Position numbers and translations under genes: made by a program
Assembly: GCF_004795055.1 (NCBI RefSeq)
Contig: NZ_SSBJ01000026.1
Location: 53,197-117,196, forward strand
Direction of reading: 5' to 3'
Length of the DNA stretch: 64,000 nucleotides
Source: Streptomyces sp. A1136
GTDB lineage: Bacteria > Actinomycetota > Actinomycetes > Streptomycetales > Streptomycetaceae
Shown: piece by piece, positions 17,318-27,562 of the stretch
How positions within the stretch are numbered: the first letter of the stretch is position 1
How the letters are laid out: every line of letters begins with the position of its first letter
Notes under the pieces: model-generated
Databases searched by the model: none
Seen by the model: only the letters and a program-made list of their open reading frames with translations
What the model was told of the DNA's origin: nothing

Positions 17318-17352
17318 CGAGCCCGGTCCGGGGCAGTCCCGGACCGGGCTCG
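17318..17352 (-). terminator. Terminator of the hrcA-dnaJ2 operon
   Basis: A perfect 15-bp inverted repeat (17318-17332 and 17338-17352) with a 5-nt loop lies 21 bp after the dnaJ2 stop. There is no U-tract, as is usual for Streptomyces terminators. Confidence 0.8.
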
Positions 17353-17372
17353 TACGAGGTGCGCGGGGCCGG

Positions 17373-18512
17373 TCAGCGGCCGTTGAACGCGTCCTTGAGG
17401 CGGCTGAACAGACCCTGCTGGCCCGGCGCGAACTGGCCCATCGGCCGCTCCTCGCCGCGCAGCTTCGCCAGCTGGCGCAGCAGGTCCTCCTGCTGGGCGT
17501 CCAGCTTGCCCGGGGTGGTGACCTCGACGTGGACGATCAGGTCGCCACGCCCGCCGCCGCGCAGGTGCGTGACGCCGCGGCCGTGCAGCGGGATCGCCTG
17601 GCCGGACCCGGTGCCGGGCCGGATGTCGATCTCCTCCAAGCCGTCGAGCGTCTCCAGCGGGCACTTGGTGCCCAGGGCCGCCGCCGTCATCGGGATGGTG
17701 ACCGTGCAGTGCAGGTCGTCCCCGCGCCGCTGGAAGGTCGGGTGCGGCAGCTCGTGGATCTCCACGTACAGGTCGCCGGCGGGGCCGCCGCCGGGGCCGA
17801 CCTCGCCCTCGCCCGCCAACTGGATGCGGGTGCCGTTCTCCACGCCCGCCGGGATCTTGACGGTGAGGCTGCGGCGGGAGCGGACCCGGCCGTCGCCCGC
17901 GCACTCGGGGCACGGGGTGGGGACGACGGTGCCGAAGCCCTGACACTGCGGGCAGGGCCGCGAGGTCATGACCTGGCCCAGGAAGGACCGGGTGACCTGC
18001 GACACCTCGCCGCGTCCGCGGCACATGTCACACGTCTGCGCGGAGGTGCCGGGTGCGGCGCCCTCACCGGAGCAGGTGGTGCAGACGACGGCCGTGTCGA
18101 CCTGGATGTCCTTGGTGGTCCCGAAGGCCGCCTCGTCCAGTTCCAGGTCGAGGCGGATCATGGCGTCCTGGCCCCGGCGGGTGCGCGAGCGCGGCCCGCG
18201 CTGCGAGGCCTGGCCGAAGAAGGCGTCCATGATGTCGGAGAAGTTGCCGAAGCCGCCCGCACCGAATCCGCCCGCGCCGCCGCCACCGCCCGAGGAGGAC
18301 AGCGGGTCGCCGCCGAGGTCGTAGACCTGCTTCTTCTGCGGGTCCGAGAGGACCTCGTAGGCCGCGTTGATCTCCTTGAAGCGCTCCTGCGTCTTCGGGT
18401 CCGGATTCACGTCCGGATGGAGTTCGCGCGCCAGGCGACGGAAGGCCTTCTTGATCTCGTCCTGCGATGCGTCGCGGCGCACGCCGAGAACGGCGTAGTA
18501 GTCCGTGGCCAC
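17373..18512 (-). CDS. dnaJ: Chaperone DnaJ
   Basis: Co-chaperone of DnaK, 379 residues. The J domain (1-70) has the HPD motif in LARELHPDVNPDP. A G/F-rich region follows (SSSGGGGGAGGFGAGGFGNF), then four zinc-finger repeats CTTCSGEG, CDMCRGRG, CPQCQGFG, CPECAGDG, and the C-terminal substrate-binding domain. The start is GTG and abuts the hrcA stop with no gap, so it is the second cistron after hrcA (the dnaJ2 paralogue of Streptomyces). Confidence 0.97.
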   Translation of the reverse strand: MATDYYAVLGVRRDASQDEIKKAFRRLARELHPDVNPDPKTQERFKEINAAYEVLSDPQKKQVYDLGGDPLSSSGGGGGAGGFGAGGFGNFSDIMDAFFGQASQRGPRSRTRRGQDAMIRLDLELDEAAFGTTKDIQVDTAVVCTTCSGEGAAPGTSAQTCDMCRGRGEVSQVTRSFLGQVMTSRPCPQCQGFGTVVPTPCPECAGDGRVRSRRSLTVKIPAGVENGTRIQLAGEGEVGPGGGPAGDLYVEIHELPHPTFQRRGDDLHCTVTIPMTAAALGTKCPLETLDGLEEIDIRPGTGSGQAIPLHGRGVTHLRGGGRGDLIVHVEVTTPGKLDAQQEDLLRQLAKLRGEERPMGQFAPGQQGLFSRLKDAFNGR

Positions 18513-19529
18513 TTACGACTCCGCCAGGATCTGTCCGACGTAACGTGCCACTGCGCGTACCGCTCCCATCGTTCCGGGGTAGTCCATGCGGGTCGGTCCG
18601 ACCACGCCGAGTTTGGCGACTGCTTCGCCGCCCGAACCGTAACCGACCGAGACGACGGACGTGGAGTTCAGTCCCTCGTAGGCATTCTCATGCCCGATCT
18701 TCACGGCCATCCCCGACTCACTCGCCTCGCCCAGCAGCTTGAGGAGCACGACCTGCTCCTCCAGCGCTTCCAGCACCGGCCTGATCGTCAGGGGGAAATC
18801 ATGTCCGAACCGCGTGAGGTTGGCGGTACCGCCGATCATCAGCCGTTCCTCCGCCTCCTCCACCAGGGTCTCACGCAGGGTCGCGAGGACGGCCTTGACC
18901 GTCGCCCGGTCCTCGGCCTCGAAGGACTCGGGAAGGTCCTGCACGAGCGGTGGCACATCGGTGAACCGACGGCCGACGACCCGGCTGTTGAGGCGCGCCC
19001 GCAGGTCGGCGAGCGAGGTCTCGGCGAAGGGGGTCTGGCAGTCCACGAGCCGCTGCTCGACCCGCCCGGTGTCCGTGATCAGTACGAGCATCAGGCGCGC
19101 GGGCGCCAGGGACAGCAGCTCCACGTGCCGGACGGTGGAGCGGGTCAGGCTCGGGTACTGCACCACGGCCACCTGCCGGGTGAGCTGCGCGAGCAGTCGA
19201 ACGGTGCGCCCGACGACGTCGTCGAGGTCGACCGCGCCGTCGAGGAAGTTCTGGATGGCCCGGCGCTCGGGCGTCGACAGGGGCTTGACCCCCGCCAGCT
19301 TGTCGACGAAGAGCCGGTAGCCCTTGTCGGTGGGGATGCGTCCGGCGCTGGTGTGGGGCTGGGCGATGTAGCCCTCCTCCTCCAGCAGGGCCATGTCGTT
19401 GCGGACCGTCGCCGGGGAGACGCCGAGCCGGTGGCGCTCGGTGAGCGCCTTGGACCCGACCGGCTCCTCCGTCCCCACGTAGTCCTGGACGATGGCGCGC
19501 AATACCTCGAGCCTGCGTTCGCTGAGCAC
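18513..19529 (-). CDS. hrcA: Heat-inducible transcription repressor HrcA
   Basis: A 338-residue repressor that binds CIRCE operators of heat-shock genes, with GroEL assisting its folding. The N-terminal winged helix is LSERRLEVLRAIVQDYVGTEEPVGS, with recognition region RHRLGVSPATVRNDMALLEEEGYI. The GTG start follows GGAGG by 9 nt. A CIRCE-type inverted repeat lies about 70 bp upstream, so it is autoregulated and controls dnaJ2. Confidence 0.97.
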   Translation of the reverse strand: MLSERRLEVLRAIVQDYVGTEEPVGSKALTERHRLGVSPATVRNDMALLEEEGYIAQPHTSAGRIPTDKGYRLFVDKLAGVKPLSTPERRAIQNFLDGAVDLDDVVGRTVRLLAQLTRQVAVVQYPSLTRSTVRHVELLSLAPARLMLVLITDTGRVEQRLVDCQTPFAETSLADLRARLNSRVVGRRFTDVPPLVQDLPESFEAEDRATVKAVLATLRETLVEEAEERLMIGGTANLTRFGHDFPLTIRPVLEALEEQVVLLKLLGEASESGMAVKIGHENAYEGLNSTSVVSVGYGSGGEAVAKLGVVGPTRMDYPGTMGAVRAVARYVGQILAES

Positions 19530-19596
19530 TCGTGCACACCTCCAGTGCGGTGGGTCGTCGCTGCGGTCGTTTCCGGTCGGCCCGGGGCGGGCCGTG

Positions 19597-19623
19597 TTGG
19601 CACTCTGCGTATCCGAGTGCCAG
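19597..19623. promoter_or_regulatory. CIRCE operator upstream of hrcA
   Basis: TTGGCACTC, nine spacer bases, GAGTGCCAG: an inverted repeat differing from the CIRCE consensus (TTAGCACTC-N9-GAGTGCTAA) at one base in the left arm and two in the right. It is the expected HrcA binding site for control of hrcA-dnaJ2. Confidence 0.9.
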
Positions 19624-19695
19624 AGATCCCCCGGTCAGTGTACGGCCGGGTAGTACGCCGGAGGCAAGGGCGGCCCGCCAGGGTAGCGTCCCCGC

Positions 19696-20421
19696 ATGGA
19701 CGTGCGTTGGGAAGAGGCGGGCTGGGAGCGGCTGACCGGGCGGGCCGGGAGGCGCCGACTGCCGGTGTGGGACTGCACGGTGGGGCTGGTGGTGGGGGAC
19801 GAGTCGGTCCTCCTGATCGACCCCGGCTCGTGCGTCCGCGAAGGGGCGCGGGTGCGGGCGGAGGCCGAGCGGTTGGCCGGTCGCCGCGTGACCCATATCG
19901 CATTCACGCACGGACATTTCGATCACGTGCTGGGCGGCTCGGCCTTCTCGGGGGCCGAGTTCTACGGCGCGGTCGGGCTGGACGCGCACCTCGCGTCGGA
20001 CCGGGAGGCCCTGCGGGCGGACGCGGTCCGGCACGGCCTGGCGGAGGCGGAGGCCACCGAGGCGGCGGAGCTGCTTCCGGCGCCGCGGCACCTGGTGTCG
20101 GGCGAGTGGACGCTGGAGCTGGGCGGGGTGCAGGTGCTGCTGGCGAACGTCGGCCCGGGCCACACGCGGCACGATCTGGCGGTCTTCGTGCCGGGCGGGC
20201 GGGAGGTCGTCTTCTGCGGGGACCTCGTGGAGGAGTCGGGCGAACCCCAGGCGGGCCCGGACGCGGTCCCCGCGCGGTGGCCCGCCGCACTGGACCGGCT
20301 GCTGGCGCTGGGCGGGGACGACGCGCTGTACGTACCCGGTCACGGAGCGGTGGTCGACGCGGGCTTCGTGCGTGCGCAACGCGCCACACTCGCGGGGCGG
20401 TTCGGCGTGTCGGACGCGTGA
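19696..20421 (+). CDS. MBL fold metallo-hydrolase
   Basis: A 241-residue metallo-beta-lactamase-fold protein. The metal motif THGHFDHVLGG has H72, H74, D76 and H77; later ligands are in GPGHTRHDLAVFVPGG, VVFCGDLVEESG and VPGHGAVVD. The layout resembles glyoxalase II-like hydrolases, but no substrate can be assigned. The ATG at 19696 is the first start. It is divergent from hrcA and 28 bp upstream of the DUF3097 gene. Confidence 0.9.
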   Translation: MDVRWEEAGWERLTGRAGRRRLPVWDCTVGLVVGDESVLLIDPGSCVREGARVRAEAERLAGRRVTHIAFTHGHFDHVLGGSAFSGAEFYGAVGLDAHLASDREALRADAVRHGLAEAEATEAAELLPAPRHLVSGEWTLELGGVQVLLANVGPGHTRHDLAVFVPGGREVVFCGDLVEESGEPQAGPDAVPARWPAALDRLLALGGDDALYVPGHGAVVDAGFVRAQRATLAGRFGVSDA

Positions 20422-20449
20422 GCGCGGGCTCTCTCGTAGCGTCGGCCGG

Positions 20450-21259
20450 ATGCGTGAGTACTCCCCCGATCTGACCCCGCAATGGAAGCGCGCCAAGGCC
20501 GTTCCGGAGGTGTCGGCGGACCCGGGCCTGGTGGTGGAGGTGGCCGCCACCGACTTCTGCGGCGCGGTGGTGGCCTGCGAAGCCGGCACGGTGACCCTGG
20601 AGGACCGCTTCGGCAAGCGGCGCGCCTTCCCGCTGGAGCCGCGCGGTTTCCTCCTGGACGGCGCGGTGGTCACCCTGACCCGCCCGACCCGCGCGGGGGC
20701 GGCTCCCGCCCGTACGGCGTCGGGCTCGGTGGCGGTCCCCGGGGCCCGGGCACGGGTGGCGCGGGCCGGGCGGATCTACGTCGAGGGCCGCCACGACGCG
20801 GAGCTGGTGGAGCGGGTCTGGGGCGACGACCTGCGGATCGAGGGGGTGGTCGTGGAGTACCTGGAGGGCATCGACGACCTGCCCGCCATCGTCGCGGACT
20901 TCGCACCCGCGCCGGACGCCCGCCTGGGCGTGCTGGTCGACCACCTGGTGCCGGGCTCGAAGGAGTCCCGCATCGCGGCGTCGGTGACGTCCCCGCACGT
21001 CCTGGTGGTGGGCCACCCGTACGTGGACGTCTGGCAGGCGGTGAAGCCGTCGGCGCTGGGCATCCCCGCCTGGCCGGTGATCCCGCCGGGCCGGGACTGG
21101 AAGACGGGCATCTGCGAGGCCCTGGGCTGGCCCCCGAACACGGGAGCGGCCTGGCAGCACATCCTGTCCCGCGTGACGTCCTACAAGGACCTCGAACCCA
21201 CCCTCCTGGGCGCGGTGGAACACCTCATCGACCACGTCACGACCCCCGCCGGCGCTTGA
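20450..21259 (+). CDS. DUF3097 family protein
   Basis: A 269-residue protein conserved in actinobacteria. Recognisable segments are MREYSPDLTPQWKRAKAVPEV at the start, RIYVEGRHDAELVERVWGDDLRIEGVVVEYLEGIDDL and GVLVDHLVPGSKESRIA. The VEGRHDAELVE and LVDHLVPGSKE elements look like a Toprim-type acidic site, suggesting nucleic-acid metal chemistry, but this is inference. The last residues (PAGA) and the stop codon are encoded inside a copy of a dispersed Streptomyces intergenic repeat, so the C-terminus may have been extended or changed by the repeat. Confidence 0.88.
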   Translation: MREYSPDLTPQWKRAKAVPEVSADPGLVVEVAATDFCGAVVACEAGTVTLEDRFGKRRAFPLEPRGFLLDGAVVTLTRPTRAGAAPARTASGSVAVPGARARVARAGRIYVEGRHDAELVERVWGDDLRIEGVVVEYLEGIDDLPAIVADFAPAPDARLGVLVDHLVPGSKESRIAASVTSPHVLVVGHPYVDVWQAVKPSALGIPAWPVIPPGRDWKTGICEALGWPPNTGAAWQHILSRVTSYKDLEPTLLGAVEHLIDHVTTPAGA

Positions 21260-21364
21260 GGCGCGGGCCTCGCAAGCCTGAGGCGCGGGCCGGGCAATCC
21301 GGCCCCGCCGGCGCTTGAGGCGCGGGGCCCGGGGCGGAGCCCCGGAAAGCCCGGCGCAGCCGGG
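21244..21364. repeat. Streptomyces intergenic repeat with hairpins, convergent gap
   Basis: Two copies of CCCCGCCGGCGCTTGAGG followed by CGCGGG (21244-21267 and 21303-21326) and a partial third copy near 21276. They are followed by two short hairpins: 21329-21345 (7-bp stem, GGA loop) and 21350-21364 (6-bp stem). Such elements are widespread after Streptomyces genes. The hairpins probably end transcription from both the DUF3097 and hemW sides. Confidence 0.75.
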
Positions 21365-21443
21365 CCGCGCAGCGCGACGACGCCGCATCCGGCACGCCCG
21401 CCCGGCAACCCCCACACCCGCGGCCCGCGTCGGTCGCCCCGCG

Positions 21444-22676
21444 TCAGTCGACCAGGTCCCGGACCACCGCGTCGGCCAGCAACCGCCCCCGCAACGTCAA
21501 CACGGCGCGCCCCGCCTCGTACGGGCCCGGCTCCAGCAGCCCGTCGGCCAGCGCCCGCCGCGACGCCGCCGTCCCCGCCTCCGCGAGCAGCGACAACGGC
21601 ACGCCGTCCACCAGACGCAGCTCCAGCAGGATGCGCTCCACGCGCCGGTCCTCCGCCGACAGGAGCTCCCGCCCGGCCCCGGGGGAACGGCCCTCGGCCA
21701 GCGCGGCGGCGTACGCCCCCGGGTGCTTCACGTTCCACCACCGCACCCCGCCCACGTGCGAGTGCGCGCCCGGCCCCGCGCCCCACCAGTCGGCCCCGCG
21801 CCAGTACAGCTCGTTGTGCAGGCACCGCCCGGCCTCGGAGGTGGCCCAGTTCGACACCTCGTACCAGTGGTACCCGGCCTCCGCCATCACCGCGTCCGCG
21901 ATCAGGTACCGGTCGGCGTGCACGTCGTCGTCCGTCATCGGGACCTCGCCGCGCCGTATCCGCCGCGCCAGCTGCGTCCCCTCCTCCACGATCAGCGCGT
22001 AGGCGCTGATGTGGTCGGGACCGGCCCCCAGCGCGGCCGTGAGCGACGCCCGCCAGTCCTCGTCCGACTCCCCCGGCGTCCCGTAGATCAGGTCCAGGTT
22101 CACGTGCTCGAAGCCCGCCGCCCGCGCCTCGGCGACGCACGCCTCCGGCCGCCCGGGGGTGTGCGTGCGGTCCAGCACCTTCAGGACGTGCTGCTTCGCG
22201 CTCTGCATGCCGAAGGAGATCCGGTTGAACCCGCCCGCGCGCAGCTCGGCGAGGTACTCGGGGTTCACCGACTCCGGGTTGGCCTCCGTCGTGATCTCGG
22301 CGTCCGGTGCCAGACCGAACTCGTCCCGGATCGCGGCGAGCATCCGTACGAGGTCGGCGGCCGGCAGCAGGGTCGGCGTGCCGCCGCCCACGAACACCGT
22401 CCGCACGGCCCTGGGGTCCTCCCCCAGCACCTTGCGGGCGAGGCGGACCTCGTCGATCAGGGTGTCGGCGTAGTTCTCGCGGGAGGCGAGCACGCCTCCG
22501 GTACCCCGCAGCTCGGTCGCCGTGTAGGTGTTGAAGTCGCAGTAGCCGCAGCGCGTGGCGCAGTACGGGACGTGCAGGTAGAACCCGAGAGGCCGCTCCC
22601 CGGCGCCCGCGAGGGCGTGCGCCGGCAGGGAGCCGTCTTCGGGCATGGGTTCACCGTCGGGCAGTGCGGAAGACAT
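21444..22676 (-). CDS. hemW: HemW-like radical SAM protein (heme chaperone)
   Basis: A 410-residue radical-SAM protein. The 4Fe-4S cysteines are C39, C43 and C46 in VPYCATRCGYCDF. FVGGGTPTLLP and TTEANPES bind SAM, and the C-terminal HemN_C domain includes AYALIVEEGTQLARRI. The family was long called oxygen-independent coproporphyrinogen III oxidase, but HemW members act as heme chaperones; the absence of the extra HemN N-terminal residues supports HemW. The start is the ATG at 22674-22676. Confidence 0.93.
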   Translation of the reverse strand: MSSALPDGEPMPEDGSLPAHALAGAGERPLGFYLHVPYCATRCGYCDFNTYTATELRGTGGVLASRENYADTLIDEVRLARKVLGEDPRAVRTVFVGGGTPTLLPAADLVRMLAAIRDEFGLAPDAEITTEANPESVNPEYLAELRAGGFNRISFGMQSAKQHVLKVLDRTHTPGRPEACVAEARAAGFEHVNLDLIYGTPGESDEDWRASLTAALGAGPDHISAYALIVEEGTQLARRIRRGEVPMTDDDVHADRYLIADAVMAEAGYHWYEVSNWATSEAGRCLHNELYWRGADWWGAGPGAHSHVGGVRWWNVKHPGAYAAALAEGRSPGAGRELLSAEDRRVERILLELRLVDGVPLSLLAEAGTAASRRALADGLLEPGPYEAGRAVLTLRGRLLADAVVRDLVD

Positions 22677-22708
22677 GCGCCCATTGTCCCGCACTGCCCC
22701 AAGGTCGT

Positions 22709-24595
<1,887 letters not shown>

Positions 24596-24774
24596 GACAT
24601 CCTCCGGACCGGTCCACGCGACAGCGTGGGCGTGGGGCGCTTGGGGCTGGCGGGGTGGGGACCTGCGCACGTGCTGTTGGCGAGTTTGTGACTGGCGAGT
24701 AACCATCGAGCAGTGATCAGACTAAAGGCCGCCCGGCGCTCGCGTAAGGGGCCTCGGGCGGCCGGTTCATAACG

Positions 24775-24810
24775 AAACGGGCCCACATGCGTCCGCATGT
24801 GGGCCCGTTT
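24775..24810 (-). terminator. Terminator downstream of lepA
   Basis: A perfect 17-bp inverted repeat (24775-24791 and 24794-24810) with a 2-nt nominal loop. It starts 25 bp after the lepA stop and the stem ends in a run of T on each side. It separates lepA from the acyl-CoA ligase gene. Confidence 0.9.
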
Positions 24811-24834
24811 GTCACGACCGGGGTGGCAGGCCGG

Positions 24835-26700
24835 CTACTTCTTCTTGCCGCCGGACTCGTCGCTGGAGAGGACGGCGATGAAGGCCTCCTGCGGCACCTC
24901 CACGGAGCCGACCATCTTCATGCGCTTCTTGCCCTCCTTCTGCTTCTCCAGCAGCTTCCGCTTACGGGAGATGTCACCGCCGTAGCACTTCGCGAGGACG
25001 TCCTTGCGGATGGCGCGGATGGTCTCGCGGGCGATGACGCGGGAGCCGACGGCCGCCTGGATCGGCACCTCGAAGGCCTGCCGGGGGATGAGCTCGCGCA
25101 GCTTGGCGACGAGCCGCACACCGTAGGCGTAGGCGGCGTCCTTGTGGCAGACGGCGGAGAAGGCGTCGACCTTGTCGCCGTGCAGCAGGATGTCGACCTT
25201 GACCAGGCTGGAGGACTGCTCGCCGGTGGGCTCGTAGTCCAGGGAGGCGTAACCGCGCGTCTTGGACTTCAGCTGGTCGAAGAAGTCGAAGACGATCTCC
25301 GCGAGGGGGAGCGTGTAGCGGATCTCGACCCGGTCCTCGGAGAGGTAGTCCATACCGAGCAGGGTGCCGCGGCGGGTCTGGCACAGCTCCATGATCGCGC
25401 CGATGAACTCGCTGGGCGCGAGGATCGTGGCCCGTACGACCGGCTCGAACACGTCCGAGATCTTGCCCTCGGGGAACTCGCTCGGGTTGGTGACGGTGAC
25501 CTCCTTGCCGTCCTCCAGGACGACGCGGTAGACCACGTTCGGGGCGGTGGCGATCAGGTCGAGGCCGAACTCGCGCTCCAGGCGCTCGCGGACCACGTCC
25601 AGGTGCAGCAGGCCCAGGAAGCCGACGCGGAAGCCGAAGCCGAGCGCCGCCGAGGTCTCGGGCTCGTAGACGAGCGCGGCGTCGTTGAGCTGGAGCTTGT
25701 CCAGGGCCTCGCGCAGGTCCGGGTAGTCCGAGCCGTCCAGCGGGTACAGGCCCGAGAACACCATCGGCTTCGGGTCCTTGTAGCCGCCGAGGGCCTCGGT
25801 CGCGCCGTTGTGCAGGCTGGTGATGGTGTCACCGACCTTGGACTGACGGACGTCCTTCACGCCGGTGATGATGTAGCCCACCTCGCCGACGCCGATGCCG
25901 TCGGCCGGGGTCATCTCCGGGGAGGAGACGCCGATCTCCAGCAGCTCGTGCGTGGCGCCGGTGGACATCATCCGGATGCGCTCGCGCTTGTTGAGCTGGC
26001 CGTCGACGACACGGACGTAGGTCACGACACCGCGGTACGAGTCGTAGACCGAGTCGAAGATCATCGCGCGGGCGGGGGCGTCCTTGACGCCGACCGGGGC
26101 CGGGACGGTGGCGACGACCTTGTCCAGCAGCGCGTCGACGCCCATGCCGGTCTTGGCCGAGACGCGCAGTACGTCCTCGGGCTGGCAGCCGACCAGGTTC
26201 GCGAGCTCCTCGGCGAACTTCTCCGGCTGGGCGGCCGGCAGGTCGATCTTGTTCAGCACGGGGACGATCGCGAGGTCGTTCTCCATCGCCAGGTACAGGT
26301 TGGCGAGGGTCTGGGCCTCGATGCCCTGGGCGGCGTCGACGAGGAGGATCGTGCCCTCGCACGCCGCGAGGGAGCGCGAGACCTCGTAGGTGAAGTCGAC
26401 GTGACCGGGGGTGTCGATCATGTTCAGGATGTGCGTGCTGCCCTTGCCCGGCCCCTCGGTGGGCGCCCAGGGCAGACGGACCGCCTGCGACTTGATCGTG
26501 ATGCCGCGCTCACGCTCGATGTCCATGCGGTCGAGGTACTGGGCGCGCATCTGCCGCTGGTCGACGACGCCGGTCAGCTGGAGCATCCGGTCGGCGAGGG
26601 TCGACTTGCCGTGGTCGATGTGCGCGATGATGCAGAAATTGCGGATCAGCGCCGGGTCGGTACGGCTCGGCTCGGGCACGTGGCTGGGGATCGCGGGCAC
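24835..26700 (-). CDS. lepA: Elongation factor 4 (LepA)
   Basis: Translational GTPase of 621 residues that promotes back-translocation or remodelling of ribosomes. G1 is AHIDHGKST (26-34), the G2 region is ERERGITIKSQAV, G3 is DTPGHVDF and G4 is NKIDLPAA. The C-terminal EF4-specific domain ends DISRKRKLLEKQKEGKKRMKMVGSVEVPQEAFIAVL. The GTG at 26698-26700 follows AGGA; longer frames upstream are not LepA-like. It is divergent from rpsT. Confidence 0.97.
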   Translation of the reverse strand: MPAIPSHVPEPSRTDPALIRNFCIIAHIDHGKSTLADRMLQLTGVVDQRQMRAQYLDRMDIERERGITIKSQAVRLPWAPTEGPGKGSTHILNMIDTPGHVDFTYEVSRSLAACEGTILLVDAAQGIEAQTLANLYLAMENDLAIVPVLNKIDLPAAQPEKFAEELANLVGCQPEDVLRVSAKTGMGVDALLDKVVATVPAPVGVKDAPARAMIFDSVYDSYRGVVTYVRVVDGQLNKRERIRMMSTGATHELLEIGVSSPEMTPADGIGVGEVGYIITGVKDVRQSKVGDTITSLHNGATEALGGYKDPKPMVFSGLYPLDGSDYPDLREALDKLQLNDAALVYEPETSAALGFGFRVGFLGLLHLDVVRERLEREFGLDLIATAPNVVYRVVLEDGKEVTVTNPSEFPEGKISDVFEPVVRATILAPSEFIGAIMELCQTRRGTLLGMDYLSEDRVEIRYTLPLAEIVFDFFDQLKSKTRGYASLDYEPTGEQSSSLVKVDILLHGDKVDAFSAVCHKDAAYAYGVRLVAKLRELIPRQAFEVPIQAAVGSRVIARETIRAIRKDVLAKCYGGDISRKRKLLEKQKEGKKRMKMVGSVEVPQEAFIAVLSSDESGGKKK

Positions 26701-26788
26701 GCAGTGTCCTGATTCTCGGGTCGCAGTCGGAACGTGGTCTCGTATATGCAGAGTCCCATGGTCCCATGGCCGGCGCAGTGCGCCCGGT

Positions 26789-26818
26789 TTGGGCTGCCCC
26801 GAGCGTGCCTGGTAACCT
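26789..26818 (+). promoter_or_regulatory. Probable rpsT promoter
   Basis: TTGGGC (26789-26794), an 18-bp spacer and TAACCT (26813-26818) form a plausible vegetative sigma promoter. The start site would be near 26825, giving an rpsT leader of about 74 nt. Confidence 0.5.
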
Positions 26819-26898
26819 GGGCAGCTGTGTCTCGTACGGCCTCTCACCGTCCGGGGCGCAATCCGAAGATCAAACTCTGAACCTGAAAAGGCTCTTTC

Positions 26899-27165
26899 GT
26901 GGCGAACATCAAGTCCCAGATCAAGCGGAACAAGACGAACGAGAAGGCGCGCCTGCGCAACAAGGCCGTCAAGTCCTCGCTCAAGACCGCGATCCGCAAG
27001 GCCCGCGAGGCCGTGGCCGCCGGTGACGTCGAGAAGGCCACCGTGGCTTCCCGCGCCGCCGCGCGTGCGCTCGACAAGGCTGTCTCGAAGGGTGTCATCC
27101 ACAAGAACGCCGCCGCCAACAAGAAGTCGGCGCTGGCCACCAAGGTTGCCACCCTCCAGGGCTGA
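26899..27165 (+). CDS. rpsT: 30S ribosomal protein S20
   Basis: An 88-residue helical ribosomal protein that binds 16S rRNA. The sequence MANIKSQIKRNKTNEKARLRNKA is characteristic, as is the lysine/alanine-rich remainder ending ALATKVATLQG. The start codon is GTG and GAAAAGG lies upstream as RBS. The gene is divergent from lepA, the usual actinobacterial arrangement with lepA and holA. Confidence 0.98.
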   Translation: MANIKSQIKRNKTNEKARLRNKAVKSSLKTAIRKAREAVAAGDVEKATVASRAAARALDKAVSKGVIHKNAAANKKSALATKVATLQG

Positions 27166-27281
27166 GCTCCTGATGTGATCGCCGGGTAGGGATCAAGCGG
27201 GCCCTCTCTCCCGCTCCCGACCGGCAACCGCGCCGCACGCGAAGCGTTCGCCACGCGGGTGCGGCGCACCCAGAAGTGACC

Positions 27282-27327
27282 GAAGGCCCCGGCCGCCACC
27301 CTTCCCCAGGGTGCGACCGGGGCCTTC
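27282..27327 (+). terminator. Terminator of rpsT
   Basis: An outer 11-bp stem (27282-27292 with 27317-27327) encloses an inner CACCCT/AGGGTG stem (27297-27302 with 27308-27313). A short T-rich stretch follows. It lies 117 bp after the rpsT stop. Confidence 0.8.
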
Positions 27328-27400
27328 GTCATCCCCACCCCACCTCCGGCGCCGCGGACCCGCTTGCGCCCGGCGGCATCGGCGAGCGGCCTGGGGCCTG

Positions 27401-27562
27401 GGGCCTGTCGTCAAAGTAACGCCGTTGCGGCCCGGGGCGTCCGGTGCCGCGCACCACGAGGCGGAGGGGCGCCCGGGTACCGGACGTACTCGGGCGCCCC
27501 GACAACGCGGCGAGGTGCGGTACCGGACGCCCCGGGCCAGGAGCGACTTGGACGACAGGGCC
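27401..27562. mobile_element. MITE-like palindromic element
   Basis: A 162-bp imperfect palindrome. Terminal inverted repeats are GGGCCTGTCGTC (27401-27412) and GACGACAGGGCC (27551-27562). Inside, the two arms also match over GGCCCGGGGCGTCCGGT and GGGGCGCCCG, so the whole element can fold into one long hairpin. It has no ORF of its own, which suggests a non-autonomous element moved by a transposase elsewhere. The right end coincides with the first base of the holA stop codon region (27562-27564). A target duplication was not recognised. Confidence 0.7.

Noticed and set aside
16137..20474. A 1445-codon plus-strand open frame over rsmE, the NMO-like gene, dnaJ2 and hrcA
   Set aside because: Antisense shadow in GC-rich DNA with no domain, while the minus strand carries known genes with correct motifs.
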